Assembly: GCF_028554725.1 (NCBI RefSeq)
Contig: NC_071667.1
Coordinates: forward strand, 52,011,501 to 52,075,500
Direction of reading: 5' to 3'
Origin: Zeugodacus cucurbitae
Lineage: Eukaryota > Arthropoda > Insecta > Diptera > Tephritidae
DNA length: 64,000 nt
Part shown: one piece after another, positions 63,772 to 64,000 of the stretch
Layout: the number at the start of each line of letters is the position of its first letter
Numbering within the stretch: the first letter of the stretch is position 1
Translations under genes and position numbers: made by a program
Notes under the pieces: generated by a model
The model's database searches: none
What the model was told of the DNA's origin: nothing
The model's input: only the letters and a program-made list of their open reading frames with translations

Positions 63772-64000
63772 TGAGTTATTATTGTAAATTTATTAAATTA
63801 GATTGATAAATACTTAACTAAAGCAAGTATCTTTTCACTCGTCATTTATAGAGACACATCTATATATATTCCAGAATTTTTTCTCTCTCTGCACCTTTCA
63901 GTGACAGGCAAGCATTCTAATTAACTTTTAAACCCTGTCAATATTGTTGTAACACCATTAAATATTTCGAAAATCTTGTTCGATGAAAATGTAAGCTCGG
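63772..64000. other. Window end, no feature seen
   Basis: AT-rich sequence after the mariner derivative. Nothing was recognised. Confidence 0.5.

Noticed and set aside
1..64000. CRISPR arrays, bacterial operons, phage or viral genes
   Set aside because: None seen. The window is eukaryotic, with spliceosomal introns and insect transposons.

Overview
The window comes from a brachyceran fly, most likely a tephritid fruit fly. Reasons: AT-rich DNA, genes split by spliceosomal introns, clear insect orthologues of synapsin and TIMP, and transposons typical of tephritids. The last group includes two mariner-like elements whose catalytic spacing (DD41D) matches the 'rosa' group known from Ceratitis. 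No bacterial features, tRNA, rRNA or CRISPR array were seen.

The main locus is Synapsin (Syn), on the minus strand. Six consecutive coding exons run from about 30381 down to 23033. They encode the N-terminal domain A, with its RRFS kinase site, and the first part of the central ATP-grasp-like domain. The reading frame joins cleanly across all five introns and appears to start at CTG, not ATG. The remaining Syn exons are not present and must lie beyond base 1, so the intron after 23033 is longer than 23 kb. A complete TIMP gene (Timp, plus strand, four coding exons, 19986-22422, 210 aa) sits in that intron on the opposite strand, the same nested arrangement known in Drosophila. Candidate non-coding 5' exons on the minus strand lie at 36284-36652 and near 61524.

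Upstream of the Syn coding exons is a tandem pair of small minus-strand genes, at 54659-56089 and 57147-57964 (202 and 201 aa). They share intron positions, intron phases and two exon lengths. They encode diverged paralogues with an N-terminal coiled-coil-like helix and a conserved C-terminal block. The family is not firmly identified; a DUF4806-like domain is the best guess.

Most of the rest is intron or intergenic DNA with mobile-element debris. It includes an RTE-like LINE lacking its catalytic palm (1-2330), a second relic of the same type (34565-35380) and a shard (46365-46455). A 5'-truncated LINE tail has an exact 15-bp target duplication (5426-6132), and other RNase H relics lie at 16900-17601 and 45270-45560. 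There are also two DD41D mariner copies with identical catalytic ORFs but different N-terminal deletions, a TTAA-flanked inverted-repeat element (11585-12239), a 296-bp internally deleted mariner (63476-63771) and two further mariner relics. A 2.9-kb repeat at 48210-51120 contains both a mariner and a hAT insertion.
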